A program made the position numbers and the translations under genes. The notes below the pieces were generated by a model. That model worked only from the letters and a program-made list of their open reading frames with translations, was not told the origin of the DNA and did no database searches. Positions 41,114-50,505 of a stretch of DNA of 64,000 bases are shown piece by piece. This DNA comes from Mesorhizobium sp. B2-7-2 (GTDB taxonomy: Bacteria; Pseudomonadota; Alphaproteobacteria; Rhizobiales; Rhizobiaceae): the NCBI RefSeq assembly GCF_006440775.1, contig NZ_VFTZ01000015.1, positions 62,001 through 126,000 on the forward strand. Direction: 5' to 3'. Positions within the stretch are counted from its first letter, which is position 1; every line of letters begins with the position of its first letter.

Positions 41114-42664
41114 TCAGCCCTTGCCGACCGGCAGCGCCACGAAGCGGTTCGAGTCGTCGCGGGTGATCTGCATCAGCACGGCCTTGCGGCCGGCCTTGGC
41201 GGCATCCGTCATCGCCTTGGACACGTCGTCGGTGGTGTTCACGTCGTTCGAATTGATCGAGGTGATGACGTCGCCGGGCTGGATGCCGCGGTCGGCCGCG
41301 TCGCTGTCGGGATCGACGTCGGTGACCACGAGGCCCTTGCCTTTTTCCGCCTTGGTGACGGTCAGGCCGAGATCGGCAAGCGTGTCGGCCTTGGCCGCCG
41401 GCGCCGACTGCTTGTTGCTGTCGTCGTTCGAGGCCTGCTTGTCGCTTGCCGGCAGCGTGCCGAGATCGACCTTGACCGTCTCGTCCTTGCCATTGCGCCA
41501 GACGGTGACGTCGACCGATTTGCCCGGCGCGAATGCACCGATCATGCGGGCAAGTTCCTTGGGCGAGGCGACATCCTTGCCGTCGATCTGGGTGATGACG
41601 TCACCAGCGACGATACCCGCCTTCTTGCCCGGCCCGCCATCCTGGGCGCTTGAGACCAGCGCGCCCTTGTCCGACTTCAGGCCGAGCGACTCGGCGATAT
41701 CGGAGGTGACCGGCTGGATCTCGACGCCGAGCCAGCCGCGCTGGACCGAGCCGCTCTTCATCAGGTCCTGGACGACCTGCTTGGCGGTCGAGGCCGGGAT
41801 GTCGAAGGCAATGCCGACGCTGCCGCCCGACGGCGAGAAGATGGCGGTGTTGATGCCGATCACCTGGCCGTTGAGGTTGAAGGTCGGGCCGCCCGAATTG
41901 CCGCGGTTGACCGAAGCGTCGATTTGGATGAAGTCGTCATAGGGGCCGGCGCCGATGTCGCGGCCGCGGGCCGAGACGATGCCGGCGGTCACCGTGCCAC
42001 CAAGGCCGAAGGGATTGCCGACGGCGACCACCCAGTCGCCGATGCGGATCTTGGAATCGTCGGCGAAGTCGACATAGGTGAATTTGTTGCCGCCGCCATC
42101 GACCTTGAGCACGGCGAGATCGGTGCGCGGATCGGTGCCGATCAGCTTGGCGTCGAGTTCCTTGCCGTCATTGGTGACGACGCTGAAATCCGAGCCTTCC
42201 GAGACGACGTGGTTGTTGGTGACGAGATAGCCGTCCTCGGAGATGAAGAAGCCCGAGCCCTGAGCGATCGGACGCGGCTGGCCATTGCCATGGTTGCGGT
42301 GGTCGAAGCGGCGCATGCCGAACTGGCCACCCTGGTCGCCGAAGCCACGGAATTCCTTGAAGAAGCGGCGCAGCTGCGGATTGTCGGGCAGGTTGTCGAA
42401 ACCGTCCTGATCGTCGGAACCATCGTCGGCCGTCGGCTGGATCTTGGCCTTGACCTTCACGCTGACGACCGCCGGCGAGACATGCTCGACGACATCGGCG
42501 AAGCTCGGCACCTGCGGGGCTTCGACGCGCACGGCATCGGCCAGCACGGGGGCGGTGCCGGTGGCAAGCGCGCCCGTGCCGACCGCGCCGATAACGGCCA
42601 GGGACGCTGCAGCCGCCATCAGGCGCTTTCGGGTGGATGCAAATGAATTGGGGGCATTATTCAT
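41114..42664 (-). CDS. degP: Periplasmic serine protease/chaperone DegP (HtrA family)
   Basis: A 516-residue envelope protease. A long signal sequence (about 1-43) ends near VLA-DA. The trypsin-like domain has His152 (VTNNHVV), Asp182 (RTDLAVLKV) and Ser257 (NRGNSGGP), followed by two PDZ domains (about 295-385, GWLGVEIQPV; and 425-510, LGLTVTKAEKGKGLVV). A Gly/Phe/His-rich LA-type loop (about 100-130) precedes the catalytic His. It degrades or refolds misfolded periplasmic and outer-membrane proteins, porins being typical clients. It leads the run toward a two-component system, which may control it. Confidence 0.96.
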   Translation of the reverse strand: MNNAPNSFASTRKRLMAAAASLAVIGAVGTGALATGTAPVLADAVRVEAPQVPSFADVVEHVSPAVVSVKVKAKIQPTADDGSDDQDGFDNLPDNPQLRRFFKEFRGFGDQGGQFGMRRFDHRNHGNGQPRPIAQGSGFFISEDGYLVTNNHVVSEGSDFSVVTNDGKELDAKLIGTDPRTDLAVLKVDGGGNKFTYVDFADDSKIRIGDWVVAVGNPFGLGGTVTAGIVSARGRDIGAGPYDDFIQIDASVNRGNSGGPTFNLNGQVIGINTAIFSPSGGSVGIAFDIPASTAKQVVQDLMKSGSVQRGWLGVEIQPVTSDIAESLGLKSDKGALVSSAQDGGPGKKAGIVAGDVITQIDGKDVASPKELARMIGAFAPGKSVDVTVWRNGKDETVKVDLGTLPASDKQASNDDSNKQSAPAAKADTLADLGLTVTKAEKGKGLVVTDVDPDSDAADRGIQPGDVITSINSNDVNTTDDVSKAMTDAAKAGRKAVLMQITRDDSNRFVALPVGKG

Positions 42665-42841
42665 GGGGTTTCCTATCCTCTATCGACGTGGATGCACTCA
42701 GGCGAAGCATCCTCGGGCAAGAGGATTAGAGAGCCGCACATTACGGCGCCATTTCCGGTACATGAAAGTTTTGTAATGTTGGGGATCGGCGACGATGACC
42801 GCAGGCATGCCGCGCTTCGAAGGCTTGGCGGAAACACCCGA

Positions 42842-43027
42842 GACTTCGTCATTCCAGGGTGAAGCAGGAGCGAAGCTCCGTCGCGAAGATCCTGGAACCC
42901 ATGCCGTTACCTCGCGCTAGGGTTGCAGCAGAGCAGAAATTCTGGACGGCCGCGACGCTTCGAAGTCACGGAATGGATCCTCGGGTCTGCGCGCGTCGCT
43001 TCGCTCCTTGCTTCGCCCGTGGATGAC
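42842..43027. repeat. Repeat family A, internal fragment
   Basis: The core of family A (TCATTCCAGGGTGAAGCAGG, then ATCCTGGAACCCATGCCG, and GTCACGGAATGGATCC) without the terminal inverted repeats or flanking CTAG. An older, decayed copy in the 407 bp gap between degP and cycL. The rest of the gap (42665-42841) must hold the degP promoter; no other gene is seen. Confidence 0.75.
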
Positions 43028-43071
43028 GACGACACAGGGGTCTCGGCCAACTCCGAGGTCCGCAATTCATG

Positions 43072-43536
43072 TTAGTCGCTAAGCAGCTTATCCAGCGTCG
43101 CCTGTTCCTCGACGCTGAGAACGCTGTCCGATGCCGGGCGGCGCGAGCGGCTGCCCAGCACAATGAACAGGCCGCCGGCCAGAAGCAGAAGCACCGGCGT
43201 GCCCCACAAAAGCGCGTTGCGCAGGTTGAAGCGCGGTTTTAGCAGAACGAACTCGCCATAGCGCGAGACGATATAGTCCATTACCTGCTGGTCTGTATCC
43301 CCGGCGACGAGGCGCTGGCGCACGAGGACTCGCAGGTCGCGAGCAAGATCGGCGTCGGATTCGTCGATCGACTGGTTCTGGCAGACCATGCAGCGCAGGC
43401 CTTCCGACAGCGCACGCGCCCTCGCCTCCAGCGCCGGGTCCTGCAACACCTCGTCAGGCTTCACCGCCTGTGCGGCGCCGGCGAAGAACAGCGCCAGCAG
43501 CAGGATCAGCGAGGCGAGTGAAAATCTTGCCTTCAT
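43072..43536 (-). CDS. cycL: Cytochrome c-type biogenesis protein CycL/CcmH
   Basis: A 154-residue thiol-reducing subunit of the haem ligation complex. A signal peptide (to AAQA-VK) precedes the redox motif LRCMVCQNQS (Cys49, Cys52) with the helical bundle (DSDADLARDLRVLVRQRLVA, YIVSRYGEFVLLKP). The TM helix is about 107-125 (ALLWGTPVLLLLAGGLFIVL), and a short cytosolic tail follows. It reduces the CXXCH motif of apocytochrome c before haem attachment. The start overlaps the cycK stop by 4 bp. Last gene of the leftward cycHJKL operon. Confidence 0.95.
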   Translation of the reverse strand: MKARFSLASLILLLALFFAGAAQAVKPDEVLQDPALEARARALSEGLRCMVCQNQSIDESDADLARDLRVLVRQRLVAGDTDQQVMDYIVSRYGEFVLLKPRFNLRNALLWGTPVLLLLAGGLFIVLGSRSRRPASDSVLSVEEQATLDKLLSD

Positions 43537-45518
43537 GGCAAGGCCGCTGCCGCTACTGCAGGCTTGCGCCGCTTTGCCGGCGCGCCGACGCGCAGGCGGC
43601 GGTCGAGCAGCGACATGGCGGCACCCGCCATCATCACCAGGCCGCCGCCCCAGATCAGCGTCACCAGCGGCTTCCACCAGAGGCGCACGACGACGGAGCC
43701 GTCCTTGTTCTCGTCGCCGAGCGACAGATAAAGCTGGCTCAAGCCGATCGTCCTGATGCCGGACTCCGTCGTCATCGTCTGGCGCACCGGGTAGAAACGT
43801 TTTGCGGAGGCGATCGCGCCATCGGCGTTGCCGTCGGCGCCCATAAGCATGAAGCGGCCGCGATCCTCGGTGAAATTCGGACCCTTTTGCGGGAAGAGCC
43901 CTTCGAAGCGCAGCGTATGGCCGGAGAGTTCCACCGTCTCGCCGGGATGCATGCTGAGGATTTTCTCCGTGCCGAAGCAGAGCGTGCCGACGATGCCGAG
44001 CAAAGTCAGCCCGAGGCCGAGATGGGCCAATGCCGTGCCGAAGACGGAGCGCGGCAGGCCGGCGAAGCGGCGAAGCATGGCGGCCGGCGCCACGGAGCCG
44101 AAGCCGGATTTGACGGCAAGGTCGGTCAGCGCGCCGGCGACCAGCCAGACGGCAAGACCGACGCCGAGCGCTGCGAAGACCGAGGCGCCGTCGATGAACA
44201 GGCCGGTGACGAGCATCGCGGCGATCGCCACGGCCAAGGCCGCCATCAGGCGCTGCGAGGCGGCAATGATGTCGCCGCGCTTCCAGGCGAGCAAGGGGCC
44301 GAACGGCACGATCGCCAGCAACGGCAGCATCAGCGGTCCGAAGGTCAGGTCGAAGAACGGTGCGCCGACCGAGATCTTGCCTCCGGTCAGCGCCTCCAGC
44401 GCCAGCGGGTAAAGCGTGCCGACCAGCACCGTTGCCGTGGCGGTGGTGAGAAAGAGATTGTTCAGCACCAGCGCGCCCTCACGCGAGATAGGATGGAACA
44501 GGCCGCCCGCCGTCAGCCGCGAGGCGCGCAGCGCAAACAGCGCCAGCGAGCCGCCGATGAACAGCGTCAGGATGCACAGGATGAAGACGCCGCGCGCCGG
44601 ATCGGTGGCGAAGGCGTGCACGGAGGTGAGCACGCCGGAACGCACCAGGAAGGTGCCGAGCAGCGACAGCGAGAACGTCAGGATGGCCAAGAGCAGTGTC
44701 CAGATCTTCAGCGCCGAGCGTTTCTCCATGACGATGGCCGAATGGAGCAGCGCGGTGCCGGCGAGCCAGGGCATGAAGGAAGCGTTCTCGACCGGATCCC
44801 AGAACCAGAAGCCACCCCAGCCGAGCTCGTAATAAGCCCAATAGGAACCCATGGCGATGCCGCCGGTCAAAAACATCCAGGCGACCAGCGTCCAGGGCCG
44901 CACCCAGCGTGCCCAGGAGGCGTCGATACGCCCTTCGATCAACGCCGCGACCGAGAAAGAGAAGCAGATCGAGAAGCCGACATAGCCGAGGTAAAGCATC
45001 GGCGGGTGGATGGCGAGGCCGAGGTCCTGCAGGATCGGATTGAGGTCGCGGCCTTCGATCGGCGCCGGATTGAGGCGGATGAACGGGTTGGATGTCGCCA
45101 GGATGAACAGGAAGAAGGCGGCGCCGATCATACCCTGCACGGCCAGCACGTTGGCCTTGAGCGTCGACGGCAGATTGTTGCCGAAGACTGCGACGAGCGC
45201 GCCGAAGAAGGTCAGGATCAGCACCCAAAGCAGCATCGAGCCTTCGTGGTTGCCCCAAGTGCCGGTGATCTTGTAGATCATCGGCTGCAGCGAATGGGAA
45301 TTCTCCCACACGCTCGCCACCGAGAAGTCCGAGCCGGCATAGGCGCTCGCAAGGGCGGCGAAGGACAATGCGGTCAACGCGAAGCCGGTGACCGTGACCG
45401 GACCGCCGACCGCCATCAGCCGCTGGTTGCCGGTGCGGGCGCCGACGAGCGGCACCAGCATCTGCACCAGCGACAGCGCGAAGGCGAGCACAAGCGCGAA
45501 ATGTCCGGTCTCGACCAT
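43533..45518 (-). CDS. cycK: Cytochrome c haem lyase CycK/CcmF
   Basis: A 661-residue polytopic inner-membrane protein with about 14-15 hydrophobic helices. The haem-handling WWD-type motif is visible as GGFWFWDPVENASFMPWLAG, together with GSYWAYYELGWGGF and the conserved histidines in MLYLGYVGF and TGTWGNHEGSMLLWV contexts. It transfers haem from CcmE to apocytochrome c with CcmH/CcmI. Length is standard (640-670). Gap to cycJ is 65 bp; it overlaps cycL. Confidence 0.97.
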   Translation of the reverse strand: MVETGHFALVLAFALSLVQMLVPLVGARTGNQRLMAVGGPVTVTGFALTALSFAALASAYAGSDFSVASVWENSHSLQPMIYKITGTWGNHEGSMLLWVLILTFFGALVAVFGNNLPSTLKANVLAVQGMIGAAFFLFILATSNPFIRLNPAPIEGRDLNPILQDLGLAIHPPMLYLGYVGFSICFSFSVAALIEGRIDASWARWVRPWTLVAWMFLTGGIAMGSYWAYYELGWGGFWFWDPVENASFMPWLAGTALLHSAIVMEKRSALKIWTLLLAILTFSLSLLGTFLVRSGVLTSVHAFATDPARGVFILCILTLFIGGSLALFALRASRLTAGGLFHPISREGALVLNNLFLTTATATVLVGTLYPLALEALTGGKISVGAPFFDLTFGPLMLPLLAIVPFGPLLAWKRGDIIAASQRLMAALAVAIAAMLVTGLFIDGASVFAALGVGLAVWLVAGALTDLAVKSGFGSVAPAAMLRRFAGLPRSVFGTALAHLGLGLTLLGIVGTLCFGTEKILSMHPGETVELSGHTLRFEGLFPQKGPNFTEDRGRFMLMGADGNADGAIASAKRFYPVRQTMTTESGIRTIGLSQLYLSLGDENKDGSVVVRLWWKPLVTLIWGGGLVMMAGAAMSLLDRRLRVGAPAKRRKPAVAAAALP

Positions 45519-45583
45519 TGGTTACCTGTTCTCCCGCAGGTTCTGATCGCAAAACCGCATGGCACTTTTGCGGAACCTGCTCA

Positions 45584-46024
45584 TCAGTTCGTGCTTTCCT
45601 GCCAGACACCCTTGGCCTTCAGGCCGTCGGCGACTTCCTTGGGCATGTAGCGCTCGTCATGCTTGGCCAGCACGCTGTCGGCGACGAAGACGCCGTCCGG
45701 GCCGAAAGCGCCCTCCGTGATGACGCCCTGCTCCTCGCGGAACAGGTCGGGCAGGATGCCGGTATAGGTGACCTTGACCGATTTCTGCTTGTCGGTGACC
45801 GAGAAGGCGACGGTTGCGCCCTGCCCGCGCATGATGGTGCCCTTCTCGACGAGACCGCCGAGCCGAATGCGCTGGCCGGGCGGCACGCTTGCCGTGGCGA
45901 GATCGGCCGGCATGTAGAAATAGGAGGCCTTCTGTCCCAGCGCATAGAAGGTGAGGCCGGCAGCGGCACCGAGGAAAGCCAGCCCCGCCAGGATCACCGA
46001 CAATCGCTTCTGCTTGCGCGTCAT
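45584..46024 (-). CDS. cycJ: Haem chaperone CycJ/CcmE
   Basis: A 146-residue membrane-anchored protein. The TM anchor is about residues 8-30. The OB-fold periplasmic domain has the family segment FYMPADLA, RIRLGGLVEKG, VKVTYTGILPDLFREEQGV. The haem-binding motif is HDERYMP (His122, Tyr126), the typical H-D-E-x-Y-x-P. It carries haem covalently bound to the His on the way to CcmF. It starts 4 bp after cycH. Confidence 0.97.
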   Translation of the reverse strand: MTRKQKRLSVILAGLAFLGAAAGLTFYALGQKASYFYMPADLATASVPPGQRIRLGGLVEKGTIMRGQGATVAFSVTDKQKSVKVTYTGILPDLFREEQGVITEGAFGPDGVFVADSVLAKHDERYMPKEVADGLKAKGVWQESTN

Positions 46025-46028
46025 TGCC

Positions 46029-47162
46029 TTACTCCGTCGCCGTCACGCCGAGCGAGGCGGCGAAGGCGGTGAATTTCCTGGCCTGTTCACTGTCCGCGCC
46101 AAAGGCGGCGACAGCGCGGCCGAGCGCACTGCGCGCCTGGTCGGCCTTGCCAAGCACGACATAGGAACGGATGAGCCGCATCCATCCTTCCTCGTCGCGG
46201 GGATTCTGCTTCAATTTGTCGTCGAGACCGGCGACCATGGTCTCGATCATCGCCTGCCGGTCCTGCGGCGACATCTGCTGCGCAGCTTCCGCCTGCTGCG
46301 CGTCCGGGCCATTGGCCGGCGCATCGGCGACAGCCGGGCCGCCCGCCTCGGCAAGCGCCTGCCGGACGGCGCTGCGCCAGGGCGAATCCGGCGCGAGCTG
46401 GCCGAGCATCTTTTGCCAGGCGGCGACGGCATCGGCCTTCTTGCCTTCCTGTGCCAGGCCCACCGCCAGATAGAAATTCGCCTTGGCGTTGGCCGGATCG
46501 AGCTTCAGGGCCGCCTCGAAGGCTTTTTGGGCGTCGGCCGAAACGATGCCGCCGGCCGCGCTGGCGATCGCTTCGCCGAGACCCGACTGGCGCACGGCGC
46601 TGTCGCCGTCGAGGCGGATGGCGTTGCGATAGGCGGTCACGGCGTCGGGAAAACGCTGCAGCCGAAGATAGATCGGCGCCAGCACGTCCCAGCCCTTGCC
46701 GTCCGAAGGATTGGCGGCGAGATGGGCTTCGGCGCGGGCGACCAGCTCGTCGACCGAGGCATCGGCCGGGTTCTTGGCCAGACGTTCGGCCAGCGGCTGC
46801 GAAGGCAGATCGGGAGAGCCGAGCATTCCGTAGAGCCCCCAGCTCAGCAGGGGAACCGCTAGCACGGCTATGCTGGCGACCCACCTGGCGCTGCGCGCAG
46901 GCTTGAGTATTGCCGCCTCCGGCTGCACGGCCGCGCCCAGGCGCAGGATGCGCCGGCCGATCTCGGCACGCGCCTCCTCGGCCTCCCCGGGCTGGATCAG
47001 GCCGCGCGCCATGTCGCGGTCGAGCTCGGACAGCTGGTCGCGATAGACTTCGAGATCGTGATCGCCGGCCGGCGACGCGCCTTTCATGCCGCCGGTAAGC
47101 GGCAACAGCACGGCCAGGCTGGCGCCCAGCGTGAGGATTGCGGCTATGACCCAGAACAGCAT
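46029..47162 (-). CDS. cycH: Cytochrome c biogenesis protein CycH/CcmI
   Basis: A 377-residue apocytochrome chaperone. Two N-terminal TM helices (about 1-22 and 92-112; FWVIAAILTLGASLAVLLPL and WVASIAVLAVPLLSWGLYGM) enclose a cytosolic leucine-zipper-like loop (YRDQLSELDRDMARGLIQPG). The periplasmic TPR part (about 135-370) holds repeats such as GWDVLAPIYLRLQRFPDAVT. It holds the C-terminus of apocytochrome c for the CcmF/H lyase. ATG 47162 follows GGAAGGGCC. First gene of cycHJKL. Confidence 0.93.
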   Translation of the reverse strand: MLFWVIAAILTLGASLAVLLPLTGGMKGASPAGDHDLEVYRDQLSELDRDMARGLIQPGEAEEARAEIGRRILRLGAAVQPEAAILKPARSARWVASIAVLAVPLLSWGLYGMLGSPDLPSQPLAERLAKNPADASVDELVARAEAHLAANPSDGKGWDVLAPIYLRLQRFPDAVTAYRNAIRLDGDSAVRQSGLGEAIASAAGGIVSADAQKAFEAALKLDPANAKANFYLAVGLAQEGKKADAVAAWQKMLGQLAPDSPWRSAVRQALAEAGGPAVADAPANGPDAQQAEAAQQMSPQDRQAMIETMVAGLDDKLKQNPRDEEGWMRLIRSYVVLGKADQARSALGRAVAAFGADSEQARKFTAFAASLGVTATE

Positions 47163-47291
47163 GGCCCTTCCAATAAAGGCAGAGCCGTGCCCTGCCAACA
47201 CGGACGTACTGCGACGCTTTGACGGCAGACGCGCCGTCCGACCTTGATCGAGGTCAATCCGACCGAATAACCGGGCCGGCCGGGTTCCTTT

Positions 47292-47729
47292 CTAGGTCAG
47301 CGGCGTCCAGCTGCCGTCGGCATTGCGGCAGGCAGTGCCGCGCGCGGTGACACCCGCGCCGCTCGTATAGACGGTGTGGGTGTACTGGCGGCAATCCTGC
47401 GAGCCGACCCTGTAAGGCTGGGCAGCAACGACCTCGCCATAATGCGAGGAGTTGTCGCTCTTCCACGTCACCTTCTGGCCGCTGGTGTTGTATTCCAGCG
47501 CCTTATACTCCGCTTCCAGGCCCTTGCGCTTTTCGGCATCGCTGAGGCCCGAGCCGACGGACCCGCCGATAAGCCCGCCATTCATGGCCGAGACGATGCC
47601 GGTCGAGACCTTGCCGCCGGCGGGCGGCGTGGAAACAGGTGTGACCGCAGAGCTTGGCCCGCCCCTGTCCAGCGTCGTGCAGCCGGAAACGGCAAGCAGG
47701 GCGGAAACGAGCACGACGCGGATCTTCAT
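47292..47729 (-). CDS. Surface-antigen-like lipoprotein
   Basis: A 145-residue protein with a lipobox (LLAVSGC; Cys17 lipidated). A Gly-rich segment (GGLIGGSVGSGL) is like those in 17 kDa-type antigens. The C-terminal small beta domain with two Cys has the pattern GEVVAAQPYRVGSQDCRQYT ... GTACRNADGSW, similar to RT0821/Lpp0805-type surface proteins. It probably sits in the outer membrane. The role is unknown. It stands between the cyc and feu genes, alone. Confidence 0.8.
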   Translation of the reverse strand: MKIRVVLVSALLAVSGCTTLDRGGPSSAVTPVSTPPAGGKVSTGIVSAMNGGLIGGSVGSGLSDAEKRKGLEAEYKALEYNTSGQKVTWKSDNSSHYGEVVAAQPYRVGSQDCRQYTHTVYTSGAGVTARGTACRNADGSWTPLT

Positions 47730-47848
47730 GCCAATAACCGGTTCTCTTGAGCGGGGGGCCGCGTCATCGGGGAGGATGTCGAGCCCATAGTGTTGATATT
47801 TGTCGGAAATTTGGCCGTCGGCCGCTGCTCGCAAATCGATAAAAAACA

Positions 47849-49237
47849 TCATTGAAGGCTCCGCAATCCCACCGCCGCCCTCAAGCCGCCCATGCCAGAC
47901 CGTTCCAGCGCCAGCGAGCCTCCATACTCGTTGACGAGGTCGGCGACAATGGCCAGCCCGAGCCCTGTTCCCGGCTTCGTCTCGTCGAGTCTCTTGCCAC
48001 GTTTCAAAACTTCCCGCGCGCTGTCCTCGGGAATGCCCGGGCCATCATCCTCTATAACGATTTCGAACACGTTGCTCATTCCCGGTGCAAGCGCGACCGA
48101 AACGGCAACGGCGCTCTTTGCCCATTTCATCGCATTATCGAGCAGGTTGCCGAGCAGTTCCTCTAGGTCCTCGCGCTCGCCGGCAAAGACGATCTCCGCC
48201 GGCGGCAGCGACAGCGTCAGCCTGATTTGCGGATTGAGTTTCCGCAACACGCGCACTATGCGCTCGACCAGCGGCGAAACCGGCGTGCGGAAAACGACGC
48301 TGTCGCGCTGCGCGGCGACACGTGCGCGCTGCAGATAGTGGTCGACCTGTTTCTGCATGGAAGTAGCCTGCTCGGCGATCAACTGGCCCTTGGCGCCGCC
48401 GAGCGCGCGGCCCTCATTGATCAGCACGGCTAAGGGCGTCTTCAGCGAATGGGCAAGGTTGCCGACCTGGGTGCGCGAGCGCTCGACGATGCGCCGGTTG
48501 TTCTCGATCAGCGCATTGGTCTCGCTGGCCAGCGGCTCAATCTCGGCCGGGAAGCTGCCGTCGAGCCGCTGCGCGGTGCCCTCGCGCACCATTGCGAGCG
48601 CATTGCGGACCCGGCGCAAAGGCTGGAGACCCAGCAGGATGGCGATGGCATTGATGGCGATCATGCCGACGCCGAACAGCGAGAGATAGGTGAGCAGGCG
48701 ACGCTGGAAGCTCGCGATCTCCTGCTCGAGTTCGCTGTGGTTGCCCATGACGCGGAAACGCGCGGCGCGGTTCTTGGCGTCGAGCACGAACTCGCTCTCG
48801 AACACTTCGAGTCGCTCGCCCTTTATGCCCTCCATCGAGTAGCTGCGCTGGAAGTTCGCATTGAACGGGACGTCCGCGACGCTCGGCGACAGGAGCGAGG
48901 TCGTCATTGAGGAGGAATGGATTTCGCCATGCACGCCTTCGGAGGCAGGCTCCACCGACCAGTACCAGCCGGAATTCGGCTCGGAAAAGCGAAGGTCGCC
49001 GAGGTCGGGCGAGCCGGTCAGCGCGCCGTTGTCGGAAATGCCGACGGAGCCGATCAGGTTGAACAAATGCGCCGAAAGCAGGCTGTCGAAGCCGCGCTCG
49101 CTGGCCTGGCGGTAAAGCGTGGTGATGAGGGTGAAGATGACGACCAGAGTCAGGATCGCCCAGATGGTGGAAAAGGCGATGACGCGAAAGGTCAGCGAGC
49201 GCGGCCAGAGCCGCAGCTTCGAAAGCCGCGTTTCCAT
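47849..49237 (-). CDS. feuQ: FeuQ-like sensor histidine kinase
   Basis: A 462-residue PhoQ-like kinase. TM1 is about residues 20-42 (VIAFSTIWAILTLVVIFTLI), followed by a periplasmic sensor of about 145 residues. TM2 (LLTYLSLFGVGMIAINAIAI) and HAMP follow, then HisKA with VGNLAHSLKTPLAVLINEGR and HATPase (LLDNAMKWAK, EDDGPGIPEDS, GTGLGLAIVADLV). In Sinorhizobium FeuQ with FeuP controls osmoadaptation and cyclic glucan export genes needed for symbiosis. It starts 22 bp after the regulator stop; an earlier Met (49297) overlapping the regulator is less likely. Confidence 0.82.
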   Translation of the reverse strand: METRLSKLRLWPRSLTFRVIAFSTIWAILTLVVIFTLITTLYRQASERGFDSLLSAHLFNLIGSVGISDNGALTGSPDLGDLRFSEPNSGWYWSVEPASEGVHGEIHSSSMTTSLLSPSVADVPFNANFQRSYSMEGIKGERLEVFESEFVLDAKNRAARFRVMGNHSELEQEIASFQRRLLTYLSLFGVGMIAINAIAILLGLQPLRRVRNALAMVREGTAQRLDGSFPAEIEPLASETNALIENNRRIVERSRTQVGNLAHSLKTPLAVLINEGRALGGAKGQLIAEQATSMQKQVDHYLQRARVAAQRDSVVFRTPVSPLVERIVRVLRKLNPQIRLTLSLPPAEIVFAGEREDLEELLGNLLDNAMKWAKSAVAVSVALAPGMSNVFEIVIEDDGPGIPEDSAREVLKRGKRLDETKPGTGLGLAIVADLVNEYGGSLALERSGMGGLRAAVGLRSLQ

Positions 49238-49259
49238 GGTTGGCTTCAGCGGTTCCGCG

Positions 49260-49925
49260 TCACGCCTCCGGCTCACGCATGCGATAGCCCATGCCACGCA
49301 CGGTTTCGATCATGTCGATGCCCATCTTCTTGCGAAGCCGGCCGACAAACACTTCTATCGTGTTGGAATCGCGATCGAAATCCTGGTCGTACAGATGCTC
49401 GACCAGCTCGGTGCGCGACACCACCTCACCCATATGGTGCATCAGATAGGCGAGCAGCCGGAACTCGTGCGAGGTGAGCTTGAGCGGCACGCCGTTGACG
49501 TCGGCCTTGGACGCCTTGGTGTCCAGGCGCAACGGCCCGCAGGTGAGTTCCGAAGAGGCATGGCCGGCCGCGCGGCGGATCAGCGCCCGTACCCGCGCCA
49601 GCACCTCCTCGATGTGGAAGGGTTTGGTCACATAATCGTCGGCGCCGGCGTCGATGCCGGCCACCTTGTCGCTCCAGCGGTCGCGCGCGGTCAGGATCAG
49701 CACCGGCATCTTGCGGCCGCCGCGGCGCCAGCGCTCGACGACGCTGATGCCGTCCATCTGCGGCAGGCCGATATCGAGGACGACCGCATCGTAAGGCTCG
49801 GTGTCGCCGAGGAAGTGCCCCTCCTCGCCGTCATAGGCGCGGTCGACCACATAGCCGGCGTCGACCAGCGCGTCGGCCAGTTGCCGGTTGAGATCCTTGT
49901 CATCCTCGACGACGAGCACGCGCAT
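49260..49925 (-). CDS. feuP: FeuP-like response regulator
   Basis: A 221-residue OmpR-family regulator. The receiver has VVEDDKD, the phospho-acceptor Asp in YDAVVLDIGLPQMDG, LTARDRWSDKVAGIDAGADD and the Lys in VTKPFHIEEVLAR. The winged helix has LTSHEFRLLAYLMHHMGEVV and FVGRLRKKMGIDMIETVRG. The receiver sequence (EGHFLGDTEPYDAVVLDIGL) is the form I recall for rhizobial FeuP. Second gene of the leftward feuN-feuP-feuQ group, 64 bp after the small exported protein gene. Confidence 0.85.
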   Translation of the reverse strand: MRVLVVEDDKDLNRQLADALVDAGYVVDRAYDGEEGHFLGDTEPYDAVVLDIGLPQMDGISVVERWRRGGRKMPVLILTARDRWSDKVAGIDAGADDYVTKPFHIEEVLARVRALIRRAAGHASSELTCGPLRLDTKASKADVNGVPLKLTSHEFRLLAYLMHHMGEVVSRTELVEHLYDQDFDRDSNTIEVFVGRLRKKMGIDMIETVRGMGYRMREPEA

Positions 49926-49989
49926 GGGGTTGAAGCCTGTTGTTGGGTAGACCTATAGGCCGATTCCGCCAGCCTGGGAAACGACAGGG

Positions 49990-50289
49990 TCAGCCCATCG
50001 GAACGACGATTTCCGAGCGGCGGGGACGCTGGCCTTCCTTGCCGGGAACCAGAACGACGATCACGCAGACCTGCTGACCGCCCCGCGTCGCCTGCGAGGC
50101 CTTGGCCAGCGTGCCGCCATTCTGCGCGGCGACCTGCTGGCCGATGGCGTAGCAATCGCTGGCGGCGAGCACCACCGGCCGATCGACCGACGGCTCGGTG
50201 ACCGGCAGGGCAATCGCCTGCGACGCAAAGAGGCCGGCTGCGGCAAGCGCCAGCACTGCTTTGCGGAGATGAGGGCCAAACCTTTTCAT
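49990..50289 (-). CDS. feuN: Small periplasmic protein, candidate FeuN
   Basis: A 99-residue protein with a signal peptide (MKRFGPHLRKAVLALAAAGL then FASQAIA-LP) and a mature part of about 70 residues: two Cys (ASDCYAIG, GGQQVCVIVV), and a basic stretch KEGQRPRRSEIVVP near the end. The size and export signal, and its position directly upstream of feuP, match FeuN of Sinorhizobium, a small periplasmic inhibitor of FeuQ. This is by position and type, not by a verified alignment; a PepSY-like fold is possible. ATG 50289 gives a standard signal peptide. Confidence 0.65.
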   Translation of the reverse strand: MKRFGPHLRKAVLALAAAGLFASQAIALPVTEPSVDRPVVLAASDCYAIGQQVAAQNGGTLAKASQATRGGQQVCVIVVLVPGKEGQRPRRSEIVVPMG

Positions 50290-50505
50290 GATCACGGTTC
50301 TAACGCATATGGGCTGAACGTGAAATGAACGGTGAACGATCGAAAATCCATGCCCGCCATACCCCCTATGGACGCCAACGCTCCCTCAAGCCCGGGTGCA
50401 AATTCATAGCCGGAAAATCAGTCGGTCCGCTACGCTTTTCGGCCTGCCGATTCCGCGCACCGCGCTACCTAGTGTAGAAATGCCGGCCGGCCATGGGAAG
50501 ATGCG

